Positions 1 to 8,633 of a DNA stretch of 64,000 nt are shown here, piece by piece. The stretch comes from Phycisphaerae bacterium (GTDB taxonomy: Bacteria > Planctomycetota > Phycisphaerae > UBA1845 > PWPN01): positions 1 to 64,000 of the forward strand of contig JAAXZI010000186.1 in assembly GCA_012719955.1 (NCBI GenBank). The letters are read 5' to 3'. Below the pieces are notes generated by a model, which searched no databases, was not told the DNA's origin, and saw only the letters and a list, made by a program, of their open reading frames with translations. Each line of letters begins with the position of its first letter. The first letter of the stretch is position 1. Both the position numbers and the translations under genes were made by a program.

Positions 1-51
1 CATGAGGAAGAAACGGCCGGCACGGAGCCCGGCCGCTCCAGAAAGCGATAA
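1..51 (+). CDS. C-terminal end of an upstream protein, probably the 2-oxoacid:ferredoxin oxidoreductase alpha subunit (partial)
   Basis: Frame 1 is open from the window edge and stops with TAA at 49-51, three bases before the korB start. The 16 visible residues (HEEETAGTEPGRSRKR) are charged and show no domain. The alpha subunit normally sits immediately upstream of the beta subunit, so this is inferred to be its tail. The last codons are written on a palindromic repeat (12-39) that recurs near 27.0 and 60.3 kb, so the natural C-terminus may have been extended by a repeat. The rest of the gene lies outside the window. Confidence 0.5.
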   Translation, partial: HEEETAGTEPGRSRKR

Positions 52-54
52 ACC

Positions 55-1083
55 ATGAGCACGATCCCAAGCATACCTCTTGACGTCCTCAAGCCTGCCG
101 ACTTCGCCAGCGACCAGGATGTCCGCTGGTGCCCCGGCTGCGGCGACTACTCCATTCTCGCCCAGATCAAGAAGGTGCTGCCCAAGCTGGGCATCCCCCG
201 CGAGAACTTCGTTTTCGTCTCCGGTATCGGGTGCTCGAGCCGATTCCCCTATTACCTCAACACCTACGGCTTTCACTCCATCCACGGACGGGCCCCGGGT
301 ATCGCCACGGGCCTGAAGATCGCCCGGCCGGAGCTGTCCGTCTGGGTCATCACCGGCGACGGGGACGGCCTGAGCATCGGCGGCAACCATCTCATCCATG
401 CGATCCGCCGAAATCTGGACATCAACATCATCCTGTTTAATAACCGGATATACGGGCTGACCAAGGGCCAGTTTTCGCCCACCAGCGAACTGGGCAAGAT
501 GACCAAGTCCTCGCCCTTCGGCACCATCGACAACCCGATTCGTCCGTTGACGGTGGCGTTGGGTGTGGAGGCCAGCTTCGTGGCCCGGTCCCTGGACGTG
601 GATCCGACCCACCTGGCGGCCACGCTGGAACGCGCCGCCCGGCATAAGGGCACGTCATTCGTCGAAGTGTATCAGGACTGCAACGTGTTCAACCACGGGG
701 CCTACGACTACGCCGCGGACAAGAGTACCCGCCCCGACAACGTCCTCTACCTCGAACACGGCAAGCCCATGATCTTCGGCAAGAATCGCGACAAGGGCCT
801 GCGGCTGAACGGTCTGCGCCTCGAGGTGGTGCAGCTTGGGAACGGGATCACGGAGGACGATCTGCTTTTCCACGACGAGGCCGCCCCCGACGGGACCCTC
901 GCGTATCTGCTCAGCCAGATGCGGTATCCGGAATTTCCCGAGCCCATGGGCGTGCTGCGCTGCGTGGACAAACCGCGGTATGAGGCCCTCGCTCACGAAC
1001 AAATCGCACAGGCCAAAGCGAAAGCGGGGGAAGGCAAGCTCGATGATCTGTACGGCGAGGGGGATGTCTGGACGGTCAACTAA
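55..1083 (+). CDS. korB: 2-oxoacid:ferredoxin oxidoreductase, beta subunit (2-oxoglutarate type, KorB)
   Basis: This is the thiamine-diphosphate-binding beta subunit of a 2-oxoacid:ferredoxin oxidoreductase, which couples oxidative decarboxylation of a 2-oxoacid with CoA to ferredoxin reduction in the cytoplasm. Near the N-terminus is WCPGCGDYS (about residues 25-33), then the conserved GIGCSSRFPYY, and a ThDP/Mg motif GDGDGLSIGGN followed by the NNRIYGLTKGQFSPTS segment typical of KorB. The length, 342 residues, fits the family. The exact 2-oxoacid cannot be read from sequence, but the KGQFSPTS stretch favours 2-oxoglutarate. The stop codon overlaps the start of the CBS gene by one base, so the two are probably translated together. 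Confidence 0.93.
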   Translation: MSTIPSIPLDVLKPADFASDQDVRWCPGCGDYSILAQIKKVLPKLGIPRENFVFVSGIGCSSRFPYYLNTYGFHSIHGRAPGIATGLKIARPELSVWVITGDGDGLSIGGNHLIHAIRRNLDINIILFNNRIYGLTKGQFSPTSELGKMTKSSPFGTIDNPIRPLTVALGVEASFVARSLDVDPTHLAATLERAARHKGTSFVEVYQDCNVFNHGAYDYAADKSTRPDNVLYLEHGKPMIFGKNRDKGLRLNGLRLEVVQLGNGITEDDLLFHDEAAPDGTLAYLLSQMRYPEFPEPMGVLRCVDKPRYEALAHEQIAQAKAKAGEGKLDDLYGEGDVWTVN

Positions 1084-1607
1084 TGCGATGCCCACTGTGC
1101 GGATGCGATAACCTCGACGGCGCCGACGCATGTGAGACCTGCAACGGTTCGCTGGCCGGCGAATCCCCGGTCAACTTGCGTCGGACGCCGCTCGAGGATC
1201 GCATCGCCCGCAATCCGCTCTCGGTGCTGAAGCCGCGCCGGCCGGTGACGGTGGCGCCGTCCGACACAGTGGGCGAGGTGATCGCCCTGCTGGCCCGCCA
1301 TAACATTGGCTGTGCCCTCGTGGTGCAGGACGAGAAGCTCCTCGGGATCTTCACCGAGCGCGACGCGCTCATGAAGATCGGCGACAGCCTCGACACCACG
1401 GGTCAGCGGCCGGTGCGGGACTTCATGACTCCCGCCCCCGAGACGCTGCTGCTGACCGACCCCATCGCCTTCGCCTTAAACCGCATGGCCGTCGGCGGTT
1501 ACCGGCACATCCCCCTCGAACAGGACGGCAAGCCGGCCGGCATCATCAGCGTTCGCGACGTCCTGGCCTATCTCGCCCGAAACTTTCCCGAGTTCCTGAG
1601 AGAATAG
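1083..1607 (+). CDS. CBS-domain pair protein with N-terminal zinc ribbon
   Basis: A 174-residue protein. The first 20 residues hold two CxxC-type knuckles (C3, C6 and C17, C20), as in a small zinc ribbon. Two CBS motifs follow (about 42-100 and 113-172), for example TVGEVIALLARHNIGCALVV, GIFTERDAL and GIISVRDVLAYLA. CBS pairs bind adenine nucleotides such as AMP, ATP or SAM and sense energy state. The start overlaps the korB stop (TAATG), so it may modulate or report on the oxidoreductase; that role is inference. It is convergent with the HD-GYP gene, with only 26 bases between them and no obvious terminator. Confidence 0.88.
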   Translation: MRCPLCGCDNLDGADACETCNGSLAGESPVNLRRTPLEDRIARNPLSVLKPRRPVTVAPSDTVGEVIALLARHNIGCALVVQDEKLLGIFTERDALMKIGDSLDTTGQRPVRDFMTPAPETLLLTDPIAFALNRMAVGGYRHIPLEQDGKPAGIISVRDVLAYLARNFPEFLRE

Positions 1608-1633
1608 CAGCGGTCCATGAGCGGCCCGCGCGG

Positions 1634-3286
1634 TCATCCCGCCACCCTGACCACCGCCGGTCTCCCGGATTCGGGCTCCGCCAGCGCCATTGACAGACGC
1701 TCGAACTCGCCGGCCTGCCGCTTGAACGCCGCAACCACGTCCGGGTCGAAATGTGTCCCGCTTCCCTCGATGATGATCTCCCGGGCCCGCGCATGCGGCA
1801 CGCTCGCCTTGTAGACCCGCCGGCTGGTCAGCGCGTCGTAGACATCCGCCAATGCCAGAATCCGCGCCGGCAGGGGAATGGCCTCACCGGTCAACCCGAA
1901 GGGATAGCCGCTGCCGTCCCACTTCTCGTGGTGGTAGTAGGCGATCTCCATGCCCATGTCCAGGAAGCTCTGCCGCCGGCCCTGCTCCACCAGCGCCCGG
2001 ATCGTATCCCCCCCGATCCGCGAATGGGTTTTCATGATCTCGAACTCCTCGTCCGTGAGCTTGCCCGGCTTGAGCAGGATGTAGTCGGGGATACCCACCT
2101 TGCCGATGTCGTGCAGCGGACTGGAACGCACGATGTTCTCGATGAAACCCCGGGTGACCACGGAGGCGTATTTCTCCTCGGCAGCCAGCGCCTCGCACAG
2201 CAGCCGGCAATAACACTGCACCCGTTCGAGATGGGCCCCGGTCTCCGGATCGCGGTGCTCGGCCAGCTTGGCCAGGGCCAGGATGGTTGCGTCGCGGGCA
2301 TCGTCGCGTTCCTGGCGGCGCACCTGGTTGAGCAGCGCGATGCCGGCGGCTTTGGCCACCGCGTGCAACGCAGCCAGGCTCTCGGAGTCATAGCCTTGGG
2401 CCTCGATCGGATGGGCCACGCCCAGCACGCCCACCGGCCCCTCCGGCGTAAGCAACGGCGTGAGGGCCAATGGCGCGCTCAGCAGCTCCACCGGTTCGCA
2501 GGCAGGGGCAAGAGCGCTCAGCCCGGCGGCATCGTTCACCACCACGCATTCCCCCTTCTGGTAGACCCGTCCAGCGAGAGGCGCGCCGATCGGCATCCGG
2601 ACCTGCCCGCGGATCACGGCGTCTATGCCCACCGCCGCGCGCATACAGAGGTATTCGCCGGACGCGTCCGGCAGCAGCAGGGCCGCCCGCCGGCTGCGCA
2701 GCGTGTCCGCCGTGCGCAACACGATCGAATGGACCACCTCCTCCAGCGAGTCCAGCCCGTTCAACTCCGATACCAGCAGGTACAGGTTCTCGATTGTGGC
2801 CGTCCGCCGGGCCACCAGGTTTTCGAGGTTCTGGTTGAGCTTCCGCAACTCCTGGTTGGCCGCGTCCAGTTCCCGGCGAAGCAGCTTCTCGCTGACCGCC
2901 AGGCGGTGCTGTTCGAGGCAATCGTCCAGCACCGCCGTCAGCGTTTCCCGAGAACACGGCTTGCTCAAAAACCGGAAAATGCAGCCCTCGTGCAGGGCAT
3001 TGACCGCCACATCCAGCTCGGCCTGCCCGGTCAGCATGACTCGCACGACCTCCGGAGAAAGCTCCCGCACATGACGCAGGAATTCCACCCCGTCCATCCC
3101 CAGCATGCGATAATCACTGACCACCACCGCAAACGGGCCCTGTTCGCGGAGCACGGCCAGTCCCGCCTCGCCGCCCACCGCAGTGGTAACGGCGAACCGT
3201 CCGCGCAACTGCCGCCGGATGCCCTCCAGCATCATGGGCTCATCGTCTACGAAGAGAACCTTCCGGCTGATCGCGTCCGCGTTCAT
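1634..3286 (-). CDS. Response regulator: receiver - GAF - HD-GYP phosphodiesterase
   Basis: A 550-residue protein starting at ATG 3286, which overlaps the preceding stop (ATGA). The receiver domain (about 8-125) has the acidic pair DDE and phospho-acceptor D58 (VVSDYRM). A coiled linker and a GAF-like region (about 165-320) follow, then an HD-GYP domain with HDIGK near 391 and the signature GSGYP near 460. HD-GYP proteins hydrolyse cyclic di-GMP, and both the HD and GYP signatures are intact, so activity is plausible. It is the last gene of a three-gene unit with the histidine kinase and the HDOD regulator. A longer reading frame upstream is only the overlap with that neighbour. Confidence 0.93.
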   Translation of the reverse strand: MNADAISRKVLFVDDEPMMLEGIRRQLRGRFAVTTAVGGEAGLAVLREQGPFAVVVSDYRMLGMDGVEFLRHVRELSPEVVRVMLTGQAELDVAVNALHEGCIFRFLSKPCSRETLTAVLDDCLEQHRLAVSEKLLRRELDAANQELRKLNQNLENLVARRTATIENLYLLVSELNGLDSLEEVVHSIVLRTADTLRSRRAALLLPDASGEYLCMRAAVGIDAVIRGQVRMPIGAPLAGRVYQKGECVVVNDAAGLSALAPACEPVELLSAPLALTPLLTPEGPVGVLGVAHPIEAQGYDSESLAALHAVAKAAGIALLNQVRRQERDDARDATILALAKLAEHRDPETGAHLERVQCYCRLLCEALAAEEKYASVVTRGFIENIVRSSPLHDIGKVGIPDYILLKPGKLTDEEFEIMKTHSRIGGDTIRALVEQGRRQSFLDMGMEIAYYHHEKWDGSGYPFGLTGEAIPLPARILALADVYDALTSRRVYKASVPHARAREIIIEGSGTHFDPDVVAAFKRQAGEFERLSMALAEPESGRPAVVRVAG

Positions 3287-4527
3287 GACGCCATCTCCCC
3301 GACCCGGCACAAAGCCGCGGTCGCATCGCTCCGCCAGGCATCCAGGCGGTGCGCGAGCTGGATCCGGTCCAGATACAGCGTGTCGACCTCCTGCGTCCAG
3401 ACGTCCACGTCCGGACCATGAAGCGACGGTACGGTCTGGCACACCAGCACGTCCGCCACGTGAACGACGGTCAGCGCGCACACTCCGTCGTACGACGTAT
3501 CTGACGGGCGATGATGCAGCTCCACAGCCTCCACGATCCGCGACGGCAGACCCCACAGATGCAGCAGGTAACTCCCGATGTCTGCGTGCGTCAGCCCGAG
3601 GATCTCCTTCTCCACTTCGTGAACCGCGCGCCGCTCCTGGCGGGCGATCTTCAGCACCCTGTTGAGCTGATCGAACTGGCGGGCGGCCAGCACCAGCCAG
3701 CCGATGTCATGCATCAACCCGGCGGTGAACGCCTGGTCCGGCCGGTCGCCCGTCTGGCCCTCGGCGCGGCTGAGCATCCGGGCCATCTCGGCCACCGCCA
3801 GGGCGTGACGCCAGAGGCTGTCGATGGGTACGTCCGTCAGATCCGCCGGCGGAACGTATTCCCGGAAGATGTGCTCCTGGAGCACCAGGGCCTTGATCCG
3901 CATGATCCCCAGCAGGGCCACGGCTCGCTCGATGCTGGAAACCCGCCGGGCAATGCCGAAAAACGCGGAATTGACCATCTGCAGCAGCTTGGCGGCCATG
4001 GCCATGTCCTGCGAGATGATCTCGCCGATCTGCTGGGCATCAGCCGTCTGCGACTCCGCCGCGCGCATGATCTGCATGTACAGGTCCGGCGCGCTGGGCA
4101 GCGACCCGCAGAGGCCCACCAGGGCCCGCACCCGCTCGTCCGAGACGATCTTCTGGGCGTTGCAGGCTTCGGCCACCGCCTGCTCCAGGGCCTGGGCGTC
4201 CGTGGGCTTGGCCAGATAGCGGTGCGCCACCCGCAGCGCCCGGGCGCTGGCCTGCTCGTCGGCGTGTCCGCTCAATGCGATGCGGGCCGTGCCCGGATAA
4301 CGCTCCACCACCCGCTCGAGCAGCTCGGCGCCGTCCATGCCCGGCAGCATCATGTCCGTCACGATCACGTTGAAGGGCGAGGCTTCCATCAGCGCCAGGG
4401 CTTCCGGGCCACTGGAAACGAACTCCATTTCCCAGCGGTCCCGATATCGCCGAAGTATGCGCCGCAGCCCCTCAAGGACGTGCGGCTCATCGTCCACAAA
4501 AAGGATGCGCGTCTTGTGGTTCATCAT
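3283..4527 (-). CDS. Response regulator: receiver - HDOD domain
   Basis: A 414-residue protein. The receiver domain (about 7-125) has VDDEP, D58 (IVTDMMLPGMDG) and the conserved Lys (LAKP, near 107). The HDOD region (about 143-335) reads LPSAPDLYMQIM, then SQDMAMAAKLLQMVNSAFFG, and an HDIG motif. HDOD domains are non-catalytic relatives of HD phosphohydrolases found in signalling proteins. The gene starts at tandem ATGs (4527 or 4524) overlapping the kinase stop, and its own stop overlaps the HD-GYP start. It is therefore translationally coupled on both sides and is a likely phosphorylation target of the neighbouring kinase. Confidence 0.93.
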   Translation of the reverse strand: MMNHKTRILFVDDEPHVLEGLRRILRRYRDRWEMEFVSSGPEALALMEASPFNVIVTDMMLPGMDGAELLERVVERYPGTARIALSGHADEQASARALRVAHRYLAKPTDAQALEQAVAEACNAQKIVSDERVRALVGLCGSLPSAPDLYMQIMRAAESQTADAQQIGEIISQDMAMAAKLLQMVNSAFFGIARRVSSIERAVALLGIMRIKALVLQEHIFREYVPPADLTDVPIDSLWRHALAVAEMARMLSRAEGQTGDRPDQAFTAGLMHDIGWLVLAARQFDQLNRVLKIARQERRAVHEVEKEILGLTHADIGSYLLHLWGLPSRIVEAVELHHRPSDTSYDGVCALTVVHVADVLVCQTVPSLHGPDVDVWTQEVDTLYLDRIQLAHRLDAWRSDATAALCRVGEMAS

Positions 4528-5783
4528 GTTGCAGATCCCTCCGCCGCCCTGGTTTGTGGGCCTGCCACGGGAATACGAATGAAAAAGGTGGTTCCCCGGC
4601 CAATCTCCGTTTCGAAACGCAGCCCGCCCCCATGCCGGCCAACCACGATCTGATGCGCGATGGTCAATCCCTGTCCCGTTCCCTTGCCCACTTCCTTGGT
4701 CGTGAAGAAGGGCTCGAAAACACGGTGGCGAATCTCCGGCGGAATCCCCGTGCCGGTATCCGCAATCTCGACCACCACCTGCTCGCCTTCCAGCCGTGTG
4801 CGCACGGTGATAGTGCCCCGCACACCGGTGTCCGCGACCGCGTGCGCGGCATTGACCAGCAGGTTCAGGAACACCTGATTCATCTCGCTGGCATAGCATC
4901 GCACCGGGGGCAGATCGCCAAAATCGGTCACGATGTCCGCAACGTATTTGTATTCGTTGCGGCTCACCGTCAACGTGCTTTCCAGCGCATGATTGATATC
5001 TACGGACGTGACCTCCCCATGGTCCACGTGCGAGAAGTCCTTCATGGCCCGCACGATCTGGGCCACCCGACCGACGCCTTCCAGGCTCTGGGAAATGGCC
5101 CGGGGCGTATCCTCGAGAAGATACTCCAGGTCACGTTCCCGGATCGAGGTTTCCAGGGCCGCCACGGCCCTTTCCGCCGGCTGGCCGGATTTCAACAGCT
5201 CGACCAGTTCGTTGCATTGTTTTCCCACGGCCAGCAGGTCTTCAAAACAGTCTGATAACGCCCGCAGATTGTCCCCCACGTATTGAATGGGCGTGTTGAT
5301 CTCGTGGGCAATACCGGCCGCAAGCTGGCCGACCGAGGCCAGTTTCTCCTGCTGGAGCAACTGTCGCTCGGCTTCCACGAGGCTGCTGGTACGCTCGGTG
5401 ACGATCTGTTCGAGACGCTCCCCCCGGGCCAGCAGTTCCGCTTCAATCTGTCGCAGGGGAGCCCGGCAGCGGACAATCGTGAACCAGATTACCGGACCAC
5501 TGATCAGCGCCATCAGGGCCAGAACCGCCAGGACCGAGATCCAAGTCCGCCCGCCGTCCGGCCGGTGCAGGGCCAGCAGGGTCAGGATTGCCGCCTGGGA
5601 AAGAGTGATGGCCGTCCAGGCCTCCAACCAGTGTCGCCTGTCCGATCTGGGCAACCAGCACGAATAGGTGATGACGCCGAGCAACTCGCTTTCCGCCTCC
5701 GCCTCGCGCTTCGCCGGATCGGCGCGAACCGCCTCCTGGTCCACGGCAGGTTGCCCCCCATGAGCGATGGATAGTTGTGACAC
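4524..5783 (-). CDS. Membrane-anchored sensor histidine kinase
   Basis: Two hydrophobic segments near residues 56-72 and 81-104 flank a very short external loop. A coiled stretch follows, then the H-box [10 protein letters not shown] with the phospho-acceptor His near 160. The N-box is [11 protein letters not shown], with G1 [19 protein letters not shown] and G2 [13 protein letters not shown]. All ATPase motifs look intact. I chose the GTG at 5783 because AGGAG lies nine bases upstream; a TTG at 5816 would add 11 residues. With so little extracytoplasmic sequence, the signal is probably sensed in the membrane or through a partner. It heads the kinase / HDOD / HD-GYP unit. Confidence 0.9.
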   Translation of the reverse strand: MSQLSIAHGGQPAVDQEAVRADPAKREAEAESELLGVITYSCWLPRSDRRHWLEAWTAITLSQAAILTLLALHRPDGGRTWISVLAVLALMALISGPVIWFTIVRCRAPLRQIEAELLARGERLEQIVTERTSSLVEAERQLLQQEKLASVGQLAAGIAHEINTPIQYVGDNLRALSDCFEDLLAVGKQCNELVELLKSGQPAERAVAALETSIRERDLEYLLEDTPRAISQSLEGVGRVAQIVRAMKDFSHVDHGEVTSVDINHALESTLTVSRNEYKYVADIVTDFGDLPPVRCYASEMNQVFLNLLVNAAHAVADTGVRGTITVRTRLEGEQVVVEIADTGTGIPPEIRHRVFEPFFTTKEVGKGTGQGLTIAHQIVVGRHGGGLRFETEIGRGTTFFIRIPVAGPQTRAAEGSAT

Positions 5784-5940
5784 GGCTGTCGACTCCTGGG
5801 CACTGACGGCCGCCAAACTTCCCGGTGGCGAAGGGAGCGAGCGACCGCCCTGTTTCCCCCCAGAGGGGCTCCCCGTTGAATCGCTCGCCGTGGTACCTAT
5901 ATCGGCGTGGAAATGCTTTTAATAAGCAAATAAATGAAAC

Positions 5941-5981
5941 AAAAAAGTGGCCCTTCGATCATTGTTTTCGAAAGGCCACTT
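5941..5981 (-). terminator. Rho-independent terminator of the 6049-7560 oxidoreductase
   Basis: The arms 5945-5958 (AAGTGGCCCTTCGA) and 5968-5981 pair along 14 bp with one G-T pair and a 9-base loop. Read on the minus strand, the stem is followed by a run of U encoded by the A-run at 5941-5946. It lies about 70 bases after the stop codon at 6049. The remaining intergenic sequence up to 6048 shows nothing else recognisable. Confidence 0.85.
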
Positions 5982-6048
5982 AATCAGTTATTTTGATGTC
6001 TCGGCTCCGGCACCGGGTTGAGGGGTGCACGGGGCGGCGAGCAGGCAA

Positions 6049-7560
6049 TTACACTTGGGGCAGTTCGTAGCCCTTGCGATACTCGCGGGCCAGCAGTTTA
6101 TTGGCCTCGCGATCCGGGTGTCTCAACTCGCGATCGGTGAAGCACTGCTCCTTGTTCGGGTCCCAATAAATCTTTCGCCCGACCAGCAGCGAGATGTTGG
6201 CCAGGTGGCAGGCGGTCACGGAGTAGAAGTGCGACTGGATGCTGGCCAGCGGCTCCTTGCGGTCCCGCACACAGGCGAGGAAGTTCTCCACGTGCTTCAT
6301 GTGAGCGGCCCCGTCGGCGCCGGGGTCCACGCGGTTCTTCTGCTCCTTGGTCATGTTCCCCAGGCGCCACTCCGACCCGTTAGGGCCAATCAGGGCGTTC
6401 GGGCCCCACCGCTTCCAATCCCACTTGTCCGGATCGGTGATGTAATCGGTGCGGGTCAGGTGGATCATGCCGTTGGTGCCATGGAAATCCATGCCATACC
6501 CACCCGCATCCCACGGCTTGCCGCTGACCTTGCGCATTGTGTAGGTCTGCACAAAGCCCTGCTTGCCCGTGGGGGCGCCTTCGGGGGTGGGGAACTCGTA
6601 GACGGCCTGCATCACGTCCGGCGTGGTGCGATCGTCCTCGATGATCCAGTGTCCGCCGACGCAGGAGACGCTGAGCGGAGCCACAGCGCCCATGGTCCAC
6701 ATGATGATGTCCTGGAGGTGCACGTTCCAGTCGCCGACCATGCCGCAGCCGTAGTCGAAGTACCAGCGCCAGGTATTGTGGAAGCGGCGCTTGTTGAACG
6801 GCCGCAACGGTGCCGGACCAGACCACATGTCATAATCGACGCCGGCCGGCACCGGCTCGTCCGGAGCGTTACCCATGCCGTTAGGCGTCTCGTTGCCGTA
6901 GGTGTAGGTGAAGGTCTGGCTGATGGTGCCCAGCTTGCCGGCGCGGATGAACTCGCGGGCTTCCTGGATGTGCGGAATCTGCCGCTGGTGCGTGCCCACC
7001 TGGACCACCGCGCCGTACTTCTTCGCGGCATTGAGCATCAACCGGCCTTCGTGAATGTTGTGACAGCAGGGCTTCTCGCAGTACACATCCTTGCCCGAGG
7101 CCACGGCCAGCATCATGGGCGCGGCATGCCAATGGTCGGGCGTGGCCACAATCACGAGGTCGATGTCCTTGCGGTCCATGACCTTGCGGTAGTCTTTGAT
7201 CCACTCCGGCTTGGCTCCGCCCTTCTTCTCCACGTCCGCGGTAGCGCCTTCAAGCTGCTTTTCGTCCACGTCGCACAGGGCCACCACATTGCACTGCTTG
7301 GTGTCCATGAAGTTGCCCAGCTTGTAACGGCCCATGCCGCCGCAGCCGACCAGGGCAATATTGAACTTTTCGTTCGGCCCCACCTGGCGACGAGCCACCT
7401 TGACGGTTGGAGCAGCCGCGACGGCGCCCACGCCACCCAGCATGGTCACGGTCCGCGCGCTATTCCCGCATCCGGCCACGGCCACCGTGCCCGCGGCCAA
7501 GCCACTGTTCTTGAGGAACTTACGCCGACTTACCTGATTGTCCATCTGCTGATTCTCCAT
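6049..7560 (-). CDS. Gfo/Idh/MocA-family oxidoreductase with twin-arginine signal
   Basis: A 503-residue protein. The N-terminus VSRRKFLKNSGLAAGTVAVA is a Tat signal, so the folded, probably NAD(P)-loaded enzyme is exported. The Rossmann motif is ALVGCGGMGRYKL, and the family Lys is in VYCEKPCCHNIHEGR. The C-terminal domain contains the W-W-FDYGCGMVGDWNVHLQDI segment typical of planctomycete secreted members. These enzymes oxidise or reduce sugars and inositols; the substrate is unknown here. The start has AGAGGAC seven bases upstream. It is monocistronic, ends at a good terminator, and has a relative at 11928. Confidence 0.92.
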   Translation of the reverse strand: MENQQMDNQVSRRKFLKNSGLAAGTVAVAGCGNSARTVTMLGGVGAVAAAPTVKVARRQVGPNEKFNIALVGCGGMGRYKLGNFMDTKQCNVVALCDVDEKQLEGATADVEKKGGAKPEWIKDYRKVMDRKDIDLVIVATPDHWHAAPMMLAVASGKDVYCEKPCCHNIHEGRLMLNAAKKYGAVVQVGTHQRQIPHIQEAREFIRAGKLGTISQTFTYTYGNETPNGMGNAPDEPVPAGVDYDMWSGPAPLRPFNKRRFHNTWRWYFDYGCGMVGDWNVHLQDIIMWTMGAVAPLSVSCVGGHWIIEDDRTTPDVMQAVYEFPTPEGAPTGKQGFVQTYTMRKVSGKPWDAGGYGMDFHGTNGMIHLTRTDYITDPDKWDWKRWGPNALIGPNGSEWRLGNMTKEQKNRVDPGADGAAHMKHVENFLACVRDRKEPLASIQSHFYSVTACHLANISLLVGRKIYWDPNKEQCFTDRELRHPDREANKLLAREYRKGYELPQV

Positions 7561-7682
7561 TCAACGTCCTCTAACAGGTCCACGCTCCCTCGCAGGGTGG
7601 ATCGCGGCATGATGCTCGCAAAAGCTACCCGAGAACCTCCTTCCCGACAAGGGGCGGGATATCCGGGACAACCCGGCGCGCA

Positions 7683-8498
7683 TCACGCCCGGCGGATGCG
7701 GCGGAAGAGGCGAACCAGCCAGGAGGCATTGGGCGGGGTACACAGGGCTTTTTGAGCCAGGGCATAAGTCGGATCGAGTTGCAGGGCTCGCTCCAGGGAG
7801 GCTCGCCAGGCTCGAATGGCCAGATCGCGTTCACACAGGCCGCGGACATACCAGGCAAAGGGAGCCTGGGGGAGGGCCTGGGTGGCCTGGCGGGCGGCGA
7901 TCAGGGCATCGGTATAACGGCGATACCGGCGGTGAATTCGGGCGATCCATAAGTGGGTGAAGCCGTCGGCATCCGGCGCCTCGAGGGCCCGCTGAAAACT
8001 CGCGGCCACCTGGTCCGGGTCGGCGGAGAGCATCACCTCTGCCCGGGCCAGCCAGCGGTAGGCGCCGCTTCCCGGAGCGCGGAGGGCGGCATCCGAGCTG
8101 GCCAGGGCCTCCTGGGTTTCACCGCGGCGAGTCTGCAGCACGGCGCGCACCGAGAGCAGGTCAGCGTCGTTCTTGAACAGCTCCAGCGCCTTTTCCACCC
8201 ACTGGCAGGCCTTGCGCAGCTCGCCCAATTCGATAAACATCCGCACCTGGCCGACCCAGGCGGGAACGAAGGTGCGATCCAGCTCCAGCGTTCGGGTAAA
8301 AGATTGCAGCGCCTGCTCAAATTCGCCGCGTTGGAGGGCCTGTATCGCGCGGTGACAAAAGACGTGCGGGTCCTCGACCGATTCCCCCCGCGGGCCCGCA
8401 GGCGCGGAGGAGGGGTCCTCCTGTGCAGAACGGTTGGGCTGGCGCTCATGTCGTTCCGGGGTATCGGAAGGCTGAACATGTCCGGGGCGGTCACCCAT
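7683..8498 (-). CDS. Tetratricopeptide-repeat protein
   Basis: About 271 residues. TPR-like helical pairs start around residue 45 (AIQALQRGEFEQALQSFTRT) and continue to the C-terminus (RASLERALQLDPTYALAQKA). There is no signal peptide, membrane segment or catalytic domain. The N-terminal 40 residues are Pro/Ser/Gln-rich and probably disordered. The ATG at 8498 is preferred because AAGGTG lies six bases upstream; an upstream start at 8525 is possible. TPR arrays mediate protein-protein contacts, and the partner is unknown. It lies between the oxidoreductase and the RAYT transposase, both on the same strand. Confidence 0.8.
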   Translation of the reverse strand: MGDRPGHVQPSDTPERHERQPNRSAQEDPSSAPAGPRGESVEDPHVFCHRAIQALQRGEFEQALQSFTRTLELDRTFVPAWVGQVRMFIELGELRKACQWVEKALELFKNDADLLSVRAVLQTRRGETQEALASSDAALRAPGSGAYRWLARAEVMLSADPDQVAASFQRALEAPDADGFTHLWIARIHRRYRRYTDALIAARQATQALPQAPFAWYVRGLCERDLAIRAWRASLERALQLDPTYALAQKALCTPPNASWLVRLFRRIRRA

Positions 8499-8633
8499 GA
8501 CGGCACCTTGGCGCTGGAACGGCATCGGTCAGTCGGCAGAGGAAGCGTGCATCACCGATTATACTGCCCTGAGGTGAGAGAAAGACCGCCAGATGCGGGA
8601 AGTTCTCCCTGGGAGGGAGGCAAGAGGTCTGGT

